7,909 bases of DNA. It comes from an uncultured Ruminococcus sp. GTDB lineage: Bacteria > Bacillota > Clostridia > Oscillospirales > Ruminococcaceae. The notes under the pieces are model-generated. The model saw nothing but the letters and a program-made list of their open reading frames with translations. It was not told the DNA's origin and made no database searches. The stretch is from positions 1 to 7,909 of the forward strand of contig CAMBJF010000105.1 in assembly GCA_945867875.1 (NCBI GenBank). Reading direction: 5' to 3'. Shown one piece after another: positions 6,506 through 7,909 of the stretch. Numbering within the stretch: position 1 is the stretch's first letter; each line of letters begins with the position of its first letter. Both the position numbers and the translations under genes were made by a program.

Positions 6506-7863
6506 TTATCCCATACTTACATAATTCAGCGGATCCGTGTGCTGACCGTTAACTCTGACTTCAAAGTGGCAGTGGTTGCCGTATGCATAGCCTGTGCAGC
6601 CTATGTAACCAATAGTCTGACCCTGCTTTACCTCATCACCCACATTGACACAGCAGCTTGACATATGACCGTAAAGGGTAGCTATCTTGTCGCCGTGGTC
6701 AATAACAACGTGTATTCCGTAACCGTTTCCTGTGTTGGAGGCGGTGATGACAGTGCCCGAAGCGGAAGCCACAATAGGCTCACCCGCACAGCCGGGCTTG
6801 TTGATGTCGATTCCCTTGTGGAAATCGCTTGCGCCGCCCTCTTCGTTAATGGTTCTGTAGCCGTAAGTATCCGTCATATTGAGAACAGTGGGGCAGGGCC
6901 AAATAAATCCCTGAGATGCACCCGTAACATACTGCTCTGTGTCATCGGAGGTGTCCTCCTCGGGCTCAGGGTCGGCAACAACAGGCTCTGGAACATACTC
7001 AACGCCCTGTGCCTCAGCTTCAAGACGCTTCTGCTCCTCTTCCTGACGGCGGCGTTCCTCTTCCTCTTTGCGCTTTCTTTCTTCCTCTTCCTTACGCTTG
7101 CGCTCCTCTTCTTCCTTGCGCTTGCGCTCTTCCTCACGCTTTCTTTCAAGCTCTTCCTGCTGCTTCCTGATGAAATTCTGGAGCTCGACTTCCGCATCAG
7201 CCTGCTCCTGCTCTATCTCGGCAGTACGGTTCCTGCTGTACTCAGCCTGAGCCTCATACCACTGCTTTGTCTCCTGATGATCGGCATATGTCTGCTGGAG
7301 CTCGACAAGAACAGTCTCAGCCTCAGCCTTTTTCTGCTCGGTCTCGGTCTTGGTGGCTTCAAGGGTAGCCTTGTCATTATTAAGAGAGGTTATCTTTTCA
7401 TTCAGCCCGTCTATCATTTCCTTGTCGTGACGGGACATTTTCTCCATAAGCTCGGTCCTTGCAAGGATATCGTAAAAATCCACAGAGCCTGCAAGCATAG
7501 AAGCGATGCTGTCGTTTCCGTTCATATACATAGCACGGATACGTGCCTTGAACTCCTCAATGCCCTGAGCAACCTCGTCTTCCTTGCCCTTTATCTGAGT
7601 TTCCAGGTCGGCAATATCATCATTCAGAATGGATATCTGCTCCTTGATATTGGCAATTTCCTCTTCCTGGACTTTCATTTTTTCATCGTAAAGCTCAAGA
7701 TACTTTTCCTGATCCTCAGCACCTGATTCATAGCTGCCGAGGGAGTCCTCCAGCTGCTTTTTCTCCTCTGCAAGAGATGCCTGCTTTCTCTGAAGCTCGG
7801 CAATATCGCTCTCATAATCGGCAGTAACGGCAGAACCCGTCATCACCGAAAGAGCCATTACAC
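6506..7863 (-). CDS. M23 peptidase with N-terminal coiled coil (EnvC/PcsB-like layout), 5' end missing
   Basis: This is a secreted peptidoglycan hydrolase of the zinc endopeptidase family M23, or an activator if regulated by a partner. Numbering from the first visible Met, GVMALSVMTGSAVTA looks like the end of a signal peptide cut after VTA (Ala13). Long coiled coils run from about 16 to 105 and 133 to 238. A highly charged helix (239-280) with three RKRKEEEE units follows, then an acidic linker (286-309) and the M23 domain (about 315-450). The domain has HKGID (His347, Asp351), YGH (His398) and HCHFE (His429, His431), so all zinc ligands and catalytic residues are present. In Firmicutes such proteins commonly follow ftsE-ftsX, whose products control them at the septum. 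The true start is lost: genomic sequence ends at 7863, and adapter beyond it supplies a false in-frame stop at 7871-7873. ATG 7856-7858 is not the real start. Confidence 0.92.
7055..7126 (-). repeat. Three 24-base repeats encoding RKRKEEEE units
   Basis: Three consecutive 24-base units (7103-7126, 7079-7102, 7055-7078) each encode RKRKEEEE. Degenerate copies flank them on both sides. The units differ from each other only at synonymous positions, so the protein pattern, and not the DNA, is what is kept. Alternating blocks of four basic and four acidic residues are the classical ER/K pattern of a stable lone helix. Confidence 0.85.
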
Positions 7864-7909
7864 CTGTCTCTTATACACATCTCCGAGCCCACGAGACGCT
7901 ACGCTATCT
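7864..7909. other. Illumina Nextera adapter read-through (artificial sequence)
   Basis: Bases 7864-7882 are exactly the 19-base Tn5 mosaic end used in Nextera libraries (CTGTCTC followed by TTATACACATCT). Bases 7883-7897 match the adjoining P7-side adapter (CCGAGCCCACGAGAC). Bases 7898-7905 (GCTACGCT) fit an eight-base i7 index, the one I know as N709, and ATCT begins the P7 sequence. The order and lengths match library construction exactly. These bases are not part of the genome and should be trimmed. Confidence 0.98.

Noticed and set aside
7031..7150. Tandem repeats as a possible CRISPR or mobile repeat
   Set aside because: The repeats are in frame, contiguous without spacers, and differ only synonymously; they encode a charged helix.
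6665..7726. Long plus-strand open frame of 353 codons
   Set aside because: It lies antisense to the clearly real M23 gene. Its Leu/Phe-rich product follows from the reverse complement of Glu/Lys/Arg codons, and no ribosome site or family feature supports it.
7856..7858. ATG as the start codon of the M23 gene
   Set aside because: It would leave a stunted signal peptide without a basic N-region or ribosome site. The frame is closed only by a stop that lies in adapter sequence, so the gene continues beyond the contig.
7864..7882. Tn5 mosaic end as evidence of a natural transposon
   Set aside because: It is followed directly by P7-side adapter, an index and P7 bases, which identifies library chemistry and not an inserted element.
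1..7909. A new defence, toxin-antitoxin, phage or biosynthetic system
   Set aside because: None of the eight genes carries nuclease, toxin, phage or biosynthetic enzyme motifs; the content is envelope maintenance, transport and unknown membrane proteins.

Overview
The window reads as one contig end from a Gram-positive gut or rumen Clostridium-class bacterium, most likely near Ruminococcus (Oscillospiraceae). This is an inference from the gene families (membrane-anchored GH25 muramidase, CE2-like lipoprotein esterase, S41 and M23 envelope proteins, AEC permease), the AAAGGA/GAGGGAG-type ribosome binding sites and the mid-range base composition. No marker gene fixes the genus.

All eight recognisable genes lie on the minus strand and are tightly packed, so transcription runs from high to low coordinates. 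In that order they are: a 5'-truncated coiled-coil M23 peptidase (6506-7863); a GC-rich hairpin; an S41/PDZ processing-peptidase homologue (5215-6444); a three-helix membrane protein (4856-5188); a TPR-like soluble protein with a lysine tail (4176-4859); a polytopic membrane protein resembling a degenerate CPBP protease (3396-4166, TTG start); an AEC permease (2429-3382); a GH25 muramidase (1463-2425); and an SGNH/CE2-like lipoprotein esterase (158-1417). Between neighbouring genes from the S41 gene down, the distance runs from a 4-base overlap to a 45-base gap, which suggests one operon or two nested ones. Bases 1-157 hold no gene but carry a strong minus-strand promoter (35-63) for a gene beyond the left edge.

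The common theme is the cell envelope. M23 coiled-coil hydrolases and S41 peptidases commonly sit beside ftsE-ftsX in Firmicutes, and the missing sequence to the right may hold those genes. The muramidase and esterase could work together on modified peptidoglycan, or the esterase could act on plant polysaccharide.

The last 46 bases (7864-7909) are not biological. They are Illumina Nextera read-through: mosaic end, P7-side adapter, an 8-base index and the start of P7. They cut off the start of the M23 gene and create a false gene start. I found no mobile element, CRISPR array, tRNA, rRNA or defence system. The most notable biological points are a glycine where the S41 nucleophile serine is expected, a degenerate CPBP-like protein and an ER/K-type rigid helix in the M23 protein.
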